Shown: positions 1 to 7,872 of the stretch, piece by piece
Position numbering within the stretch: the first letter of the stretch is position 1
Layout: each line of letters begins with the position of its first letter
From: Paenibacillus apiarius
GTDB lineage: Bacteria; Bacillota; Bacilli; Paenibacillales; Paenibacillaceae
Reading direction: 5' to 3'
Assembly: GCF_017052585.1 (NCBI RefSeq)
Contig: NZ_JAFFHZ010000001.1
Coordinates: 3,886,001 to 3,950,000, forward strand
DNA length: 64,000 nucleotides
Notes under the pieces: model-generated
The model's database searches: none
The model's input: only the letters and a program-made list of their open reading frames with translations
What the model was told of the DNA's origin: nothing
Translations under genes and position numbers: made by a program

Positions 1-696
1 GGTGAAATGGTCGGACTTATCGGATTGAATGGTGCAGGGAAGAGCACGACAATGAAGCATATTCTCGGTTTGCTGGAGCCGCATTCGGGCAAGGTGCGTC
101 TGCAGGGGCGTGCGCTCTCTGAAGCTCCGGAAGCTTACCGGGCTGCACTTGCTTACGTGCCGGAATCTCCGATATTGTATGATGCGCTAACTGTGCGCGA
201 GCATCTCGTCTGGACAGCAACCGCTTATGGCGTAGAGCAGATATTATTCGAGAAGCGGGTGGCGGAGCTGGCCGACCTATTCCAGATGAAGCCGCATCTG
301 GAAAAGGCGGCGCAGCACTTGTCGAAGGGGATGAAGCAGAAGACGATGCTGATGTGCGCATTTGCCGTTCGTCCGCCCTTGTATATTATTGATGAGCCAT
401 TTCTCGGGCTGGATCCGCTAGGTATCCGGTCGCTCCTGCAATATATGAAGGGTGTGAAGGAGGAAGGGGCTTCACTCTTGGTCAGCTCTCATATTTTATC
501 GACGATCGAGCATTATTGCGATCAATTCGTGCTTCTCCATCATGGCCGAGTCATGGGAGCGGGAAACGTTCACGCGCTGCAGGAGCAGTTGGCGTCCCGT
601 TCGGCTGAGGCGGCTACCCAACGCTTGGAAGACCTCTTTTACGCTTGGGTCGGAGGAGACGATGCATCGGACGGTGGACTGACATGGAACGAGTAG
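1..696 (+). CDS. ecsA: ABC transporter ATP-binding protein, EcsA-like (5' partial)
   Basis: ATPase subunit of an Ecs-type ABC exporter; its start lies before the window and the frame is open from base 1. The visible part has the Walker A motif GLNGAGKST almost at once, a degenerate ABC signature LSKGM near residue 107, Walker B LYIIDEP near 126-132, D-loop GLDPLG and the H-loop SSHIL near 161. The stop TAG overlaps the start of the membrane-protein gene that follows, so the two are translationally coupled. In Bacillus, EcsAB affects secretion, competence and regulated proteolysis at the membrane. The EcsA assignment rests on pairing with an EcsB-type partner; the ATPase call itself is certain. 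Confidence 0.9.
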   Translation, partial: GEMVGLIGLNGAGKSTTMKHILGLLEPHSGKVRLQGRALSEAPEAYRAALAYVPESPILYDALTVREHLVWTATAYGVEQILFEKRVAELADLFQMKPHLEKAAQHLSKGMKQKTMLMCAFAVRPPLYIIDEPFLGLDPLGIRSLLQYMKGVKEEGASLLVSSHILSTIEHYCDQFVLLHHGRVMGAGNVHALQEQLASRSAEAATQRLEDLFYAWVGGDDASDGGLTWNE

Positions 697-1937
697 AGCG
701 GGAGCTGCGTGCGGCCAAGCTGCCGATCATGGAGGCGGAAGCGTTATGGCAGCAACGGGTGCGGCGGTTCTGGGGAAAAGTGTTGCCGTACCTGCGTTAC
801 GTCATTCAGAGCGGGCTGGGACTGGTCATCGTCTTTGGATTCGTGACAGGGGTGGCGCTATATGCCTCGTTTCTGGATCAGATTCCGCCTTCTTTCCCTG
901 TGCGGGAATTGGCGTTGGTGCTCTTGGCGCCTGCGGTCGCATATACGACGTACCGCACCTTCTTGGAGCCAGCGGATCTAGTGTTCCTGCTGCGCATGGA
1001 GCATCAGCTGGGAGCATATATGAAGAGGAGCGTACGCTACAGCCTCTGGCCGCGTATGCTGCTCTTGGTTGCGAGCTGGTGTGTGCTGTGGCCGCTGTAC
1101 AACCGTGCAGACGCGGAGCCAAAGGGTTTTGTCCTCTCGTTGGCGGTGCTGCTGCTCTTTAAAGCGGTTGCCGCCTTCGGCGCTTGGAAAGAACGTCACA
1201 TCGTTGATCCGAAGTGGCGTCTCAGCAGTCGGCTGTTTCGCTATATATGGGCTTGGGGTGCGGTGGCATGCTGGTTATGGCTCAGCTTTCCATTGGCCGC
1301 ACTGTCCTCCGGGATCGCCGGAATTGTCTATATTGCGTGGCTGCTTACGCGGCGTACACTGCATTTCCCGTGGGAAGCGCACATTGCAGCAGAGAAGGTC
1401 CACGAGGGACGCGTCTATTTGTTCTTAAGCGGCTTCGTCGATATGCCGGCTGCGGAAGAACGCCGCTATGCAAGACCGTGGCTCAAGCGGTACGGAGACC
1501 GCTTTGCGTTCACACCGCAGGCTGCCTACCGTTATCTGCTGGCCAAAACATTCGCCAGAAGCGAGCTGCTGGGCATTATGCTTCGATTGAACGGATTGGG
1601 ACTGCTGCTGTTAATCTGGACAAGCGACTCTGAATGGAGCGCGCTCTTATATGGTTTATTCGTATTTGTTATCGGCGCACAGCTTAAGACTCTGTTCACG
1701 TATCACCGTCATGATGTATGGCGCACGATATATCCGATACCGTTGAATGCGCGCCATAAAGCGGCGCTCGATATGAGCACCCGCGTTCACTTGGCATCGG
1801 CCGTGGTGTTAACATTACCGTTATGGTTCGGAACGACGTCGTGGAGCTTTAAGCTGACAGTGTTGGCTGGCGGCGCGGTCATCGCGCTCCTATCTCGCAT
1901 GAAGCGAGCCCGCGCACATACAGAGGATGAGGAGTAA
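684..1937 (+). CDS. ecsB: ABC transporter permease, EcsB-like
   Basis: Membrane subunit of the Ecs-type exporter, 417 residues. The sequence begins MERVERELRAAKLP and has several hydrophobic segments (first near residues 33-55, others around 65-85, 120-170 and 190-230, and a C-terminal pair near 335-400) separated by basic loops, as expected for EcsB. The start ATG at 684 overlaps the upstream ATPase stop by 13 bases; an in-frame ATG at 645 lies deeper inside ecsA and is less likely. No ecsC-like gene follows. Substrate is unknown. Confidence 0.85.
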   Translation: MERVERELRAAKLPIMEAEALWQQRVRRFWGKVLPYLRYVIQSGLGLVIVFGFVTGVALYASFLDQIPPSFPVRELALVLLAPAVAYTTYRTFLEPADLVFLLRMEHQLGAYMKRSVRYSLWPRMLLLVASWCVLWPLYNRADAEPKGFVLSLAVLLLFKAVAAFGAWKERHIVDPKWRLSSRLFRYIWAWGAVACWLWLSFPLAALSSGIAGIVYIAWLLTRRTLHFPWEAHIAAEKVHEGRVYLFLSGFVDMPAAEERRYARPWLKRYGDRFAFTPQAAYRYLLAKTFARSELLGIMLRLNGLGLLLLIWTSDSEWSALLYGLFVFVIGAQLKTLFTYHRHDVWRTIYPIPLNARHKAALDMSTRVHLASAVVLTLPLWFGTTSWSFKLTVLAGGAVIALLSRMKRARAHTEDEE

Positions 1938-2088
1938 TGCTGGCTTCAAGCTGACCTGTGAGAAAGGGAAAATCGTTGCTTGCTTCACCGAACGCGGACA
2001 AGAGCTTTTGGCGGCTGCATTACAAATGGATAAACGGCAAATGAGTTTTTTTGATGAAACCGCTCCTTTCGACAATCAGGTGATGTGA
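1927..2088 (+). CDS. small ORF, 53 aa, overlapping the ecsB stop
   Basis: The sequence ATGAGGAGTAA at the end of ecsB would allow re-initiation on an ATG at 1927, giving a 53-residue product that starts MRSNAGFKLTCEKG and ends in an acidic segment (FFDETAPFDNQVM). It resembles a real protein end more than random frame, but its 3' part lies within the terminator hairpin and I recognise no family. It may be a small coupled gene or a remnant of a larger one. Confidence 0.3.
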   Translation: MRSNAGFKLTCEKGKIVACFTERGQELLAAALQMDKRQMSFFDETAPFDNQVM

Positions 2089-2110
2089 TTGCCGGAAGGC
2101 GGTTTTTTTT
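2057..2110 (+). terminator. intrinsic terminator after ecsAB
   Basis: The arms AACCGCTCCTTTCG and CCGGAAGGCGGTT pair imperfectly around a loop of about 20 bases and are followed directly by eight T residues. It closes the ecsAB transcript. Confidence 0.75.
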
Positions 2111-2575
2111 CACGCTGAGAAAGGAACAAGGTTGAAAATTGCGCAGACATCCGATATCGATTTACTTTGCTCATGTATCTAGTGCACTCTATTCTGTCCG
2201 GAGAAGGTATGTCCTTACGAATCTCTTTTGGCCACTCTCCCCTTCATTCAGGCTGCATCACTTTGCCCTGCATGCGAATCGTAATCAAGTATGGAAAGTA
2301 CTCAAGTATAGAAGTGAACAAGTTGGCCGGGCGGGTTATCCTTCCGTGACGGTTCCGGCTGGTAATGAAACATAATGGCAGACCTTATAATGTTACGTTT
2401 CTGGGGAAGCCGTATATGGAGCCAGTACTGATGCAGTATGTGTCCGTATTCGAACAGGCGATGCGAAAGCGGGGCCGCCTCGAATAGAGAAGTTCGGGAC
2501 ATAAAAAAGAATTTACAAGTTATGGGGCATAAGATACCATTTAGGTATCAATGGTTGTGGGAGGATATTCCATTC
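2111..2575. other. low-coding stretch between ecsB and the PBP gene
   Basis: About 465 bases without a convincing gene. Two overlapping frames of 60-78 codons near 2139-2375 have no ribosome site and no recognisable motif. The only protein-like segment is the 40-codon frame at 2365-2487, listed separately. The last part must hold the PBP promoter, but no clear hexamers stood out. Confidence 0.4.
2365..2487 (+). CDS. small ORF, 40 aa, possible gene remnant
   Basis: The frame begins MKHNGRPYNVTFLGKPYMEP and ends QAMRKRGRLE, with natural-looking protein composition quite unlike the surrounding sequence. There is no convincing ribosome site before the ATG, so it may be the surviving 3' end of a decayed gene. 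I do not recognise the family. Confidence 0.3.
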   Translation: MKHNGRPYNVTFLGKPYMEPVLMQYVSVFEQAMRKRGRLE

Positions 2576-4594
2576 ATGCAGATCCAAACGGATGAAGAGA
2601 AAGAGCGGCGAACCGGACGAAACCGGCGTCATTTGCATTTGCGAATGAGTATTTTTTTCTTTGTCACATTTCTCGTCTTTACCGTGTTGATCGTGCGAAT
2701 CGCTCTGCTGCAATTTGTTCAGGGCCCCGAATTAAGGAGCCAAATGCTGAAAATCGGCACGAAGAGCATTGAAATGTCCCCGATCCGGGGCAGTATTTTT
2801 GAGGCTGCAGGCAATAAACTGGCATACTCGGTTCCGACCCATTCGCTATATTTTAAAATGGAGAAAAATTATACACCGGAGGAAGCGCTGCTTATCGCGG
2901 CTCAGATTGAATCGGTGATTGAGCGGTACGGCGATCCAAATAAGCCGATGACGAAGGAAATGATATACGAGCAGATGGACATCCGCTCCCGGGTCAATTA
3001 TGGCTATGTCCCGCGCAGAATCAAAATTGATTTGACCGAGAAGGAAATCGCTGTTTTTTTGGAGAACAGGGATAAGTACCCGTATATCGATATACTTGAG
3101 GAAGGCATCAGGCAGTATGATGAGGACAAGGTCGCTCCGCAAATTATTGGTTATTTGCGCAGATACAATACGGCAAAACAGCATTTGAACGCCTATAAGC
3201 ACATTGATAATGAGAAGCGCGCTCCTGAGCGCAAATATTTAGAAAACGAGTTTGTCGGCTTCGACGGCATTGAGCTGATGTACCAAGAGGAGCTGCGGGG
3301 AGCAAACGGGAGCAAAACGTATCCCGTCAATTCGAACAATAAAATTATCGGACCGATGGAGCTGACCAAGCCGGAAAGAGGCTTGGATATTCATCTCACA
3401 CTGCACAAGGACGTGCAATTAAAGACGCGAACGGCAATCGAGAACCATCTTGTCAAGCTGCGCAATTCCAATATAAAGGCGGAGCGGGCGCCGAACGCCA
3501 TTACGGGGTATGCGGTTGCCATGGAGATAAAGACAGGCAATATTATCGCAATGGCGAACGTGCCTGACTATGACACGAATGTTTGGCGTACTGGGAGGAT
3601 TGGCACAGAGGCATTAAAGCAAATCGGCTCCAATCAATATAACGGCACTGTGCGCGAGGTGTTCCAAGATTACGGCAGCAAAAAAGAAAACAACCTTCAT
3701 CCATCGTCACTCGTCTATCTCGGATCCACGATGAAGCCGCTGACGGTGCTAATTGGATTGCAAGAGGGCTTGATTCATCCGTCTACGACGTATCGCGACA
3801 TTGGCTATGCAGAGTTCGGACGCAAAGGGAAAGAGGCCAGAGTGCATAATGCTTCAAAGCATGCTCTTGGCTTGATGGATCCTGCACGCTCCCTGTCGTC
3901 ATCGTCGAACGCCTTTATGGTCGACATGATCGGAAACCCTTTATATTTGCAATACGGGAAAGAAAAAGGACTTGAAATATGGGATAGGTATATGAAGGCG
4001 TTCGGTCTCGGCACCCTTACGGGAAGCGGCTTCCCCGCAGAGTCGGAAGGGATTCGCGACTACATGCAAGCGGATCAGACGGGGCAGGCTTCGCTTGCCT
4101 ATGCGTCGTTCGGACAGCAAGGGAAATATACGACGCTGCAGCTAGCACAGTACGCGGCGACGCTTGCCAATCACGGGAAGCGGTTGAAGCCTCAGTTCGT
4201 CTCGAAAATTACCGATGCGAGCGGGAAGACGATAAAGGAGATGAAACCGGAGATTATAGGAGAAATCAAGTTCAAGCAAGAATATTGGGATACCGTGGAA
4301 AGAGGAATGCTCGGTGTCGGGGTGCGGGGCTTCGACGGCTTTCCATACAAATTCGTGCGCAAGACGGGGACGTCGGAGCAGGCGATACCTGGCCGGAAGG
4401 AGCTGGTGGAGAATGCGGTCTTCATCGCGTATGCGCCAGCCGAAGAACCGGTGCTCGCTGTCGCCGTCGTCGTGCCTGAAGGCGGATATGGAGCCTGGGG
4501 TGCCGCTCCGATAGCGAGGCACATATTCGATGCGTATGATGAACACTTTGGCTTGAAGGGGAAGCCGAGGAAGAAGACGGACAACGGCAAGTAA
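2576..4594 (+). CDS. class B penicillin-binding protein (transpeptidase)
   Basis: Membrane-anchored peptidoglycan transpeptidase of 672 residues. It has a basic cytoplasmic N-terminus, one membrane segment at about residues 25-46, a dimerisation/pedestal region, and a transpeptidase domain with the three active-site motifs: STMK (Ser384, Lys387), SSN around 443-445 and KTG at 596-598. The start at 2576 has GGGAGGA about ten bases upstream; an open frame reaching back to 2438 has no ribosome site. Size and order fit the PBP2/PbpA/PbpH group of elongation enzymes, but without shape-determining neighbours the exact subtype stays open. It is convergent with glpX across a shared terminator. Confidence 0.9.
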   Translation: MQIQTDEEKERRTGRNRRHLHLRMSIFFFVTFLVFTVLIVRIALLQFVQGPELRSQMLKIGTKSIEMSPIRGSIFEAAGNKLAYSVPTHSLYFKMEKNYTPEEALLIAAQIESVIERYGDPNKPMTKEMIYEQMDIRSRVNYGYVPRRIKIDLTEKEIAVFLENRDKYPYIDILEEGIRQYDEDKVAPQIIGYLRRYNTAKQHLNAYKHIDNEKRAPERKYLENEFVGFDGIELMYQEELRGANGSKTYPVNSNNKIIGPMELTKPERGLDIHLTLHKDVQLKTRTAIENHLVKLRNSNIKAERAPNAITGYAVAMEIKTGNIIAMANVPDYDTNVWRTGRIGTEALKQIGSNQYNGTVREVFQDYGSKKENNLHPSSLVYLGSTMKPLTVLIGLQEGLIHPSTTYRDIGYAEFGRKGKEARVHNASKHALGLMDPARSLSSSSNAFMVDMIGNPLYLQYGKEKGLEIWDRYMKAFGLGTLTGSGFPAESEGIRDYMQADQTGQASLAYASFGQQGKYTTLQLAQYAATLANHGKRLKPQFVSKITDASGKTIKEMKPEIIGEIKFKQEYWDTVERGMLGVGVRGFDGFPYKFVRKTGTSEQAIPGRKELVENAVFIAYAPAEEPVLAVAVVVPEGGYGAWGAAPIARHIFDAYDEHFGLKGKPRKKTDNGK

Positions 4595-4607
4595 CGGGGC
4601 AATAAAG

Positions 4608-4638
4608 ATGGAGGCAGACAACGTCAGCCTCCATTTTT
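4608..4638. terminator. bidirectional terminator between PBP gene and glpX
   Basis: A perfect 8-bp stem, ATGGAGGC with GCCTCCAT, around an 11-base loop. A T-run follows on the plus strand. It sits between two convergent genes and can serve both, though the minus-strand T tract is weak. Confidence 0.75.
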
Positions 4639-4646
4639 ATGCTGCG

Positions 4647-5669
4647 CTATATCACATTGGACTCTAGGGCATTTCCCGTATAGCTGTGGGGAGGCTGCTC
4701 TGAGCGCAATGGGGCGACGTCACAAGGCAGGAGACGGTGCAGGGTCCGGACGAATCGCACGGTTCCGGTCTTGGAGCGCAGCACAAGGGAATGCGTTTCC
4801 GCGTAATGCTCCTGCGTCATGCGAACGCCTTGCAGCACATCGCCCGGCGTAATTCCCGTTGCGGCGAACAGCACATCGCCATGCCCGGATAAGTCCTCCG
4901 TCATCAGGAGCCGATCTGGCTGCGATATGCCCATCTGCAAGCAGCGTCTCACTTCATGATCATTGGCAGGCAGCAGACGGGCTTGCAGCTCGCCGCCAAG
5001 GCAGCGCAGCGCTGCTGCGGCCAGCACGCCTTCGGGAGCGCCTCCTGATCCGACATACAGATCAACACCGGATTCTGAAAAGGCGGTGGCCATTGCGCCG
5101 GCGACATCTCCTGCATTCAGCAGCTTCAAGCGCACGCCCGTTGCCCGCAGGCATTCAATCTGCTTCGCATGCCGTTCTCGATCGAGAATAGAAACCGTCA
5201 TTTCCGACAGGTCGCGCTTAAGTACAGCCGCTGCTTTCTTCACCGTTACATCGAGCGGATCATCCAGATGGAGATGGCCGCGCAGCTGTGGCCCGCATGC
5301 GAGCTTCTGCATATACATGTCAGGGGCATGGAGGAGCTGCCCCGAGTCTGCAATGGCAAGCACGGACAGTGCGCCGTTCAGCCCTTTCGCCACTAATTCG
5401 GTCCCCTCCACCGGATCGACGGCGACATCCGCGTGTGAACCTGCCCCGGAACCGACTGTTTCACCTATATAAAGCATCGGCGCTTCATCCATTTCCCCTT
5501 CGCCGATGACGACTTGTCCCCGTATCGGAACGGTTTCGAACATGTTCCGCATGATGCTGGTCGCAGCGCCGTCCGCTTCATCCGTATTTCCCCGGCCTAT
5601 CCACCGCGAAGCTGCTAGTGCCGCTGCTTCAGTAACGCGAATACATTCCAAGCTTAATTGTCTATCCAT
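4647..5669 (-). CDS. glpX: fructose-1,6-bisphosphatase class II (GlpX)
   Basis: Hydrolyses fructose-1,6-bisphosphate to fructose-6-phosphate, the committed step of gluconeogenesis, in the cytoplasm. The 340 residues are typical of the family. Seen are the N-terminal GRGNTDEADGAA, the conserved GEGEMDEAPML at 57-67 and the metal-binding DPVEGT at 85-90. A GGAGGGAG ribosome site lies just before the ATG at 5669. It is divergent from a block containing an SR1P-like peptide, ccpN and ppsR, all tied to the glycolysis/gluconeogenesis switch, which supports the role. Confidence 0.93.
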   Translation of the reverse strand: MDRQLSLECIRVTEAAALAASRWIGRGNTDEADGAATSIMRNMFETVPIRGQVVIGEGEMDEAPMLYIGETVGSGAGSHADVAVDPVEGTELVAKGLNGALSVLAIADSGQLLHAPDMYMQKLACGPQLRGHLHLDDPLDVTVKKAAAVLKRDLSEMTVSILDRERHAKQIECLRATGVRLKLLNAGDVAGAMATAFSESGVDLYVGSGGAPEGVLAAAALRCLGGELQARLLPANDHEVRRCLQMGISQPDRLLMTEDLSGHGDVLFAATGITPGDVLQGVRMTQEHYAETHSLVLRSKTGTVRFVRTLHRLLPCDVAPLRSEQPPHSYTGNALESNVI

Positions 5670-5710
5670 GCTGATCTCCCTCCAGTTTTTAAATATGACG
5701 TACTAAATGG

Positions 5711-5747
5711 ATTATATATTGCGTCTTATTAGATAATATGATATAAA
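5711..5747 (-). promoter_or_regulatory. candidate glpX promoter with CcpN-like site
   Basis: On the minus strand a TATAAT hexamer (plus coordinates 5711-5716) lies about 40 bases before the glpX start, with a poor -35. Overlapping the -35 zone, plus-strand TATGATATAAA at 5737-5747 matches the published CcpN operator TRTGHYATAYW with one mismatch. The match is short in AT-rich DNA, so this is only a suggestion, made more plausible by ccpN lying 1.4 kb away. Confidence 0.25.
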
Positions 5748-5968
5748 ATATGGAAAAGCAATTGGTTAATTCACACATACTGAAAAATTGTTGCATGAAT
5801 ACGATACTTTAAGGCGTCATATTTATAGGGTATCTCACTAATGAATTCGCTCACAAGAATGAAATATGACAGCATAATCTCACAGCGCGAGTTCAAAAGG
5901 GGATTTTGTGAACAACCTCTAACAGTGCAAGATACCCTTCACAAACTTAAGGGAGAGGTGGATGTCCG

Positions 5969-6139
5969 ATGGAACACGGGCAGCATCAAATGTTGGGCAT
6001 TATCTTATGTAAACGTTGCGAGCGAATCATTGCGGAACAGGATACGGAAAGAGTCATGATGTACTATGTGGAATGCGGTTCGCATGACTGTCAGGAGCAG
6101 ACTAGTGCGGAGAGAGAGGTACAGCATCTTGAATTCTAA
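5969..6139 (+). CDS. SR1P-like GapA-binding peptide
   Basis: Small protein of 56 residues with the pattern GIILCKRCERII, then D-T-E-R-V, then two more cysteines (C36, C41). This CxxC plus two-Cys layout with the DxER centre is that of the SR1P family, known in Bacillus as the peptide encoded by the dual-function RNA SR1, which binds GapA and promotes its interaction with RNase J1. The ribosome site GGGAGAGGTGG lies about seven bases before the ATG. In Bacillus SR1 is repressed by CcpN; here ccpN is 1.1 kb downstream. The tail after C41 is longer than in the 39-residue Bacillus peptide. Whether this transcript is also an antisense RNA cannot be judged. Confidence 0.7.
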   Translation: MEHGQHQMLGIILCKRCERIIAEQDTERVMMYYVECGSHDCQEQTSAEREVQHLEF

Positions 6140-7067
6140 TATGAATCACGCAGAGCGGTGGTTTGCCCCCTCGGAAGCTGCGAATTCCGTTCAGGCCACA
6201 TTTGATGAGAACAGCTTTAGGCTCATTTCATTACGTCAGCGAGTCGTGCGCAATGTAGGCTATGTATGGGAGGAGACCCGTGAAGTGCAGGAGCGGCAAG
6301 GCGTGCGTACGGTTGCCCGTTGCGCGCATATGCTCGAAATGCAAGCTGCTATTGCGTCTGGTTGCTCCACCCTGCTCGTTATACCGGGCCGCCAGCCCTT
6401 CATGAGTACCGAGAGACAACGGCTTGTACGGGAGGCGCTGCTCTCTGGAACTGCATCGGAGCGGGGGGGCGCGCTTCATAAATTAGTGCCGTTCATGACA
6501 GCGGAATATGAACAACTTCTGATGACGGCTGGTGAACATACAGGTATACACATGCATGTAATGCTTGCCGATGCTCCGCTTAAAGAAGTGCTTCCAGCTC
6601 TATCCGACCTGGAACAGCGCATGGAGGTGCTGCAGCGATTGGCTGCTGAGAGCGACGATTCATGCGAACAGCAGCGCCTGAACCAGCAGTGGCTGAAGCT
6701 CAGGCAATGGAAGCAATGGCTTCACGATGCGTATCATGAACCGGTGAATATTTCCACGGTCATTCCGGAATGGATAGATATGCAGGCGGAGGCGTTATTC
6801 CGTGCGGAGCAGCGCGCGCATGACCGCGGTCGGGACGTGAGCCTATCCGTTATCCTTCCTTTTGCCGGCGGTGAGTGGAAGCAGCACGCGCAGTTCGTGC
6901 GCACCGCCGCTGAACAAATTCGATGCCATGATGCAAAACGAAACGCGCCGCTTGTTGGCGTATGGCTCAATTCCTGTATTTCTCAATATGAGGATAGCGG
7001 ATTGCTGCGGGATTTGACCGAGGCGGATATCGTGTGGGCGTGTTCAGATAAAATCAGTTATGGGTGA
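6129..7067 (+). CDS. hypothetical protein, 312 aa
   Basis: Not recognised. The start is probably TTG at 6129, since GAGAGAGG lies nine bases upstream; ATG at 6141 is in frame but poorly spaced. The frame overlaps the end of the SR1P-like gene by 11 bases, suggesting coupling. The product has no signal peptide or membrane segment. It has a hydrophobic stretch STLLVIPGRQPF near residue 95, a charged probably coiled region (DLEQRMEVLQRLAAE) near 180, and Trp-rich helices (QQWLKLRQWKQWLHDAYHE) near 210. Position between SR1P and ccpN suggests a link to carbon control, but that is inference from place only. Confidence 0.6.
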   Translation: MNSNMNHAERWFAPSEAANSVQATFDENSFRLISLRQRVVRNVGYVWEETREVQERQGVRTVARCAHMLEMQAAIASGCSTLLVIPGRQPFMSTERQRLVREALLSGTASERGGALHKLVPFMTAEYEQLLMTAGEHTGIHMHVMLADAPLKEVLPALSDLEQRMEVLQRLAAESDDSCEQQRLNQQWLKLRQWKQWLHDAYHEPVNISTVIPEWIDMQAEALFRAEQRAHDRGRDVSLSVILPFAGGEWKQHAQFVRTAAEQIRCHDAKRNAPLVGVWLNSCISQYEDSGLLRDLTEADIVWACSDKISYG

Positions 7068-7080
7068 CTCCGAAAAAAGG

Positions 7081-7133
7081 CGCGCGCAAGAAATGCTCTT
7101 CGTCGTTGCGAGGAGAGCGTTTCTTATCGCGCG
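7081..7133 (+). promoter_or_regulatory. long stem-loop upstream of ccpN
   Basis: The arms at 7081-7099 and 7114-7133 pair over about 19 bp (CGCGCG, then AAGAAA, then GCTCT, with one small bulge and one G-U), around a loop of about 14 bases. No T-run follows, so it is not a classical terminator for the upstream gene. It could be a processing site, a partial terminator or a leader element of ccpN. Confidence 0.5.
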
Positions 7134-7200
7134 TGAAACTATTGTACGAAGCGAGGGGATTGAAGTAAGATAGAACTAATGAAGCTGCATAAGCAAATTG

Positions 7201-7854
7201 ATGAAATTAAAGGAGGTTTGCGCCATACAACTCACACCGCGTCAATCCGAAATTGTGCAACTGGTTAAACGCCTCGCGCCGATTACCGGGGACCTAATCG
7301 CCGAGCAGCTTGGCGTAAGCCGACCGACCATACGTTCCGACTTGTCTGTGCTTGTTATGCTAGGGTATTTGGACGCCAAGCCCAAAGTCGGTTATTTCCC
7401 GGGAAACATCACGCAAAGCGCCTCTCTGCAGCCGATCGATATCCGCGTGCAGGATGTGCAGTCCATGCCTGTCATTGTCAGAGAGACTTCTTCGGTACAC
7501 GATGCGGTCGTCGCCTTGTTTTTGGAGAATGTAGGCAGTCTTATCGTTGCAGACGAAGAAGGGATGCTGCTCGGCGTCGTATCGCGGAAAGATCTGTTGA
7601 AGGTGACGCTGGGCAATACGATGGCAGGGACGATGCCGGTTAGCTTTGTCATGACCCGTACACCGCTTATAACGGCGCAGCCGCAAGATTCCATCCTGGA
7701 TGCCGCTAAAAAATTGGACGAGCATGATATTGATACACTGCCCGTCGTCGTCCCCCAGCAAGGAGACGCCACAACGGAGAAATGGGAAGTGGTGGGACGC
7801 GTATCGAAGACCACGATATTGAAAGTGTTCCTTCGCCATATGAAGGGATGGTAA
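7201..7854 (+). CDS. ccpN: transcriptional repressor CcpN (HTH plus CBS pair)
   Basis: CcpA-independent catabolite repressor of gluconeogenic genes. From ATG 7201 it has 217 residues: an N-terminal winged helix (GDLIAEQLGVSRPTIRSDL near 30-48, then LGYLDAKPKVGYF) and two CBS domains (about 80-140 and 145-215) that sense nucleotides. The start is odd: a perfect AAGGAGGT lies inside the reading frame at 7210-7217, six bases before an in-frame ATA at 7225, exactly where the family N-terminus (IELNKRQ in Bacillus, IQLTPRQ here) would begin, whereas ATG 7201 has no ribosome site. It overlaps nothing and is followed 18 bases later by ppsR, as in Bacillus ccpN-yqfL. Confidence 0.92.
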   Translation: MKLKEVCAIQLTPRQSEIVQLVKRLAPITGDLIAEQLGVSRPTIRSDLSVLVMLGYLDAKPKVGYFPGNITQSASLQPIDIRVQDVQSMPVIVRETSSVHDAVVALFLENVGSLIVADEEGMLLGVVSRKDLLKVTLGNTMAGTMPVSFVMTRTPLITAQPQDSILDAAKKLDEHDIDTLPVVVPQQGDATTEKWEVVGRVSKTTILKVFLRHMKGW

Positions 7855-7872
7855 AGGAAGGGGAACCTTTAA

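Noticed and set aside
5841-6059. 72-codon frame before and across the SR1P-like gene
   Set aside because: No ribosome site; the overlapping frame from 5969 has a good SD and the SR1P cysteine pattern.
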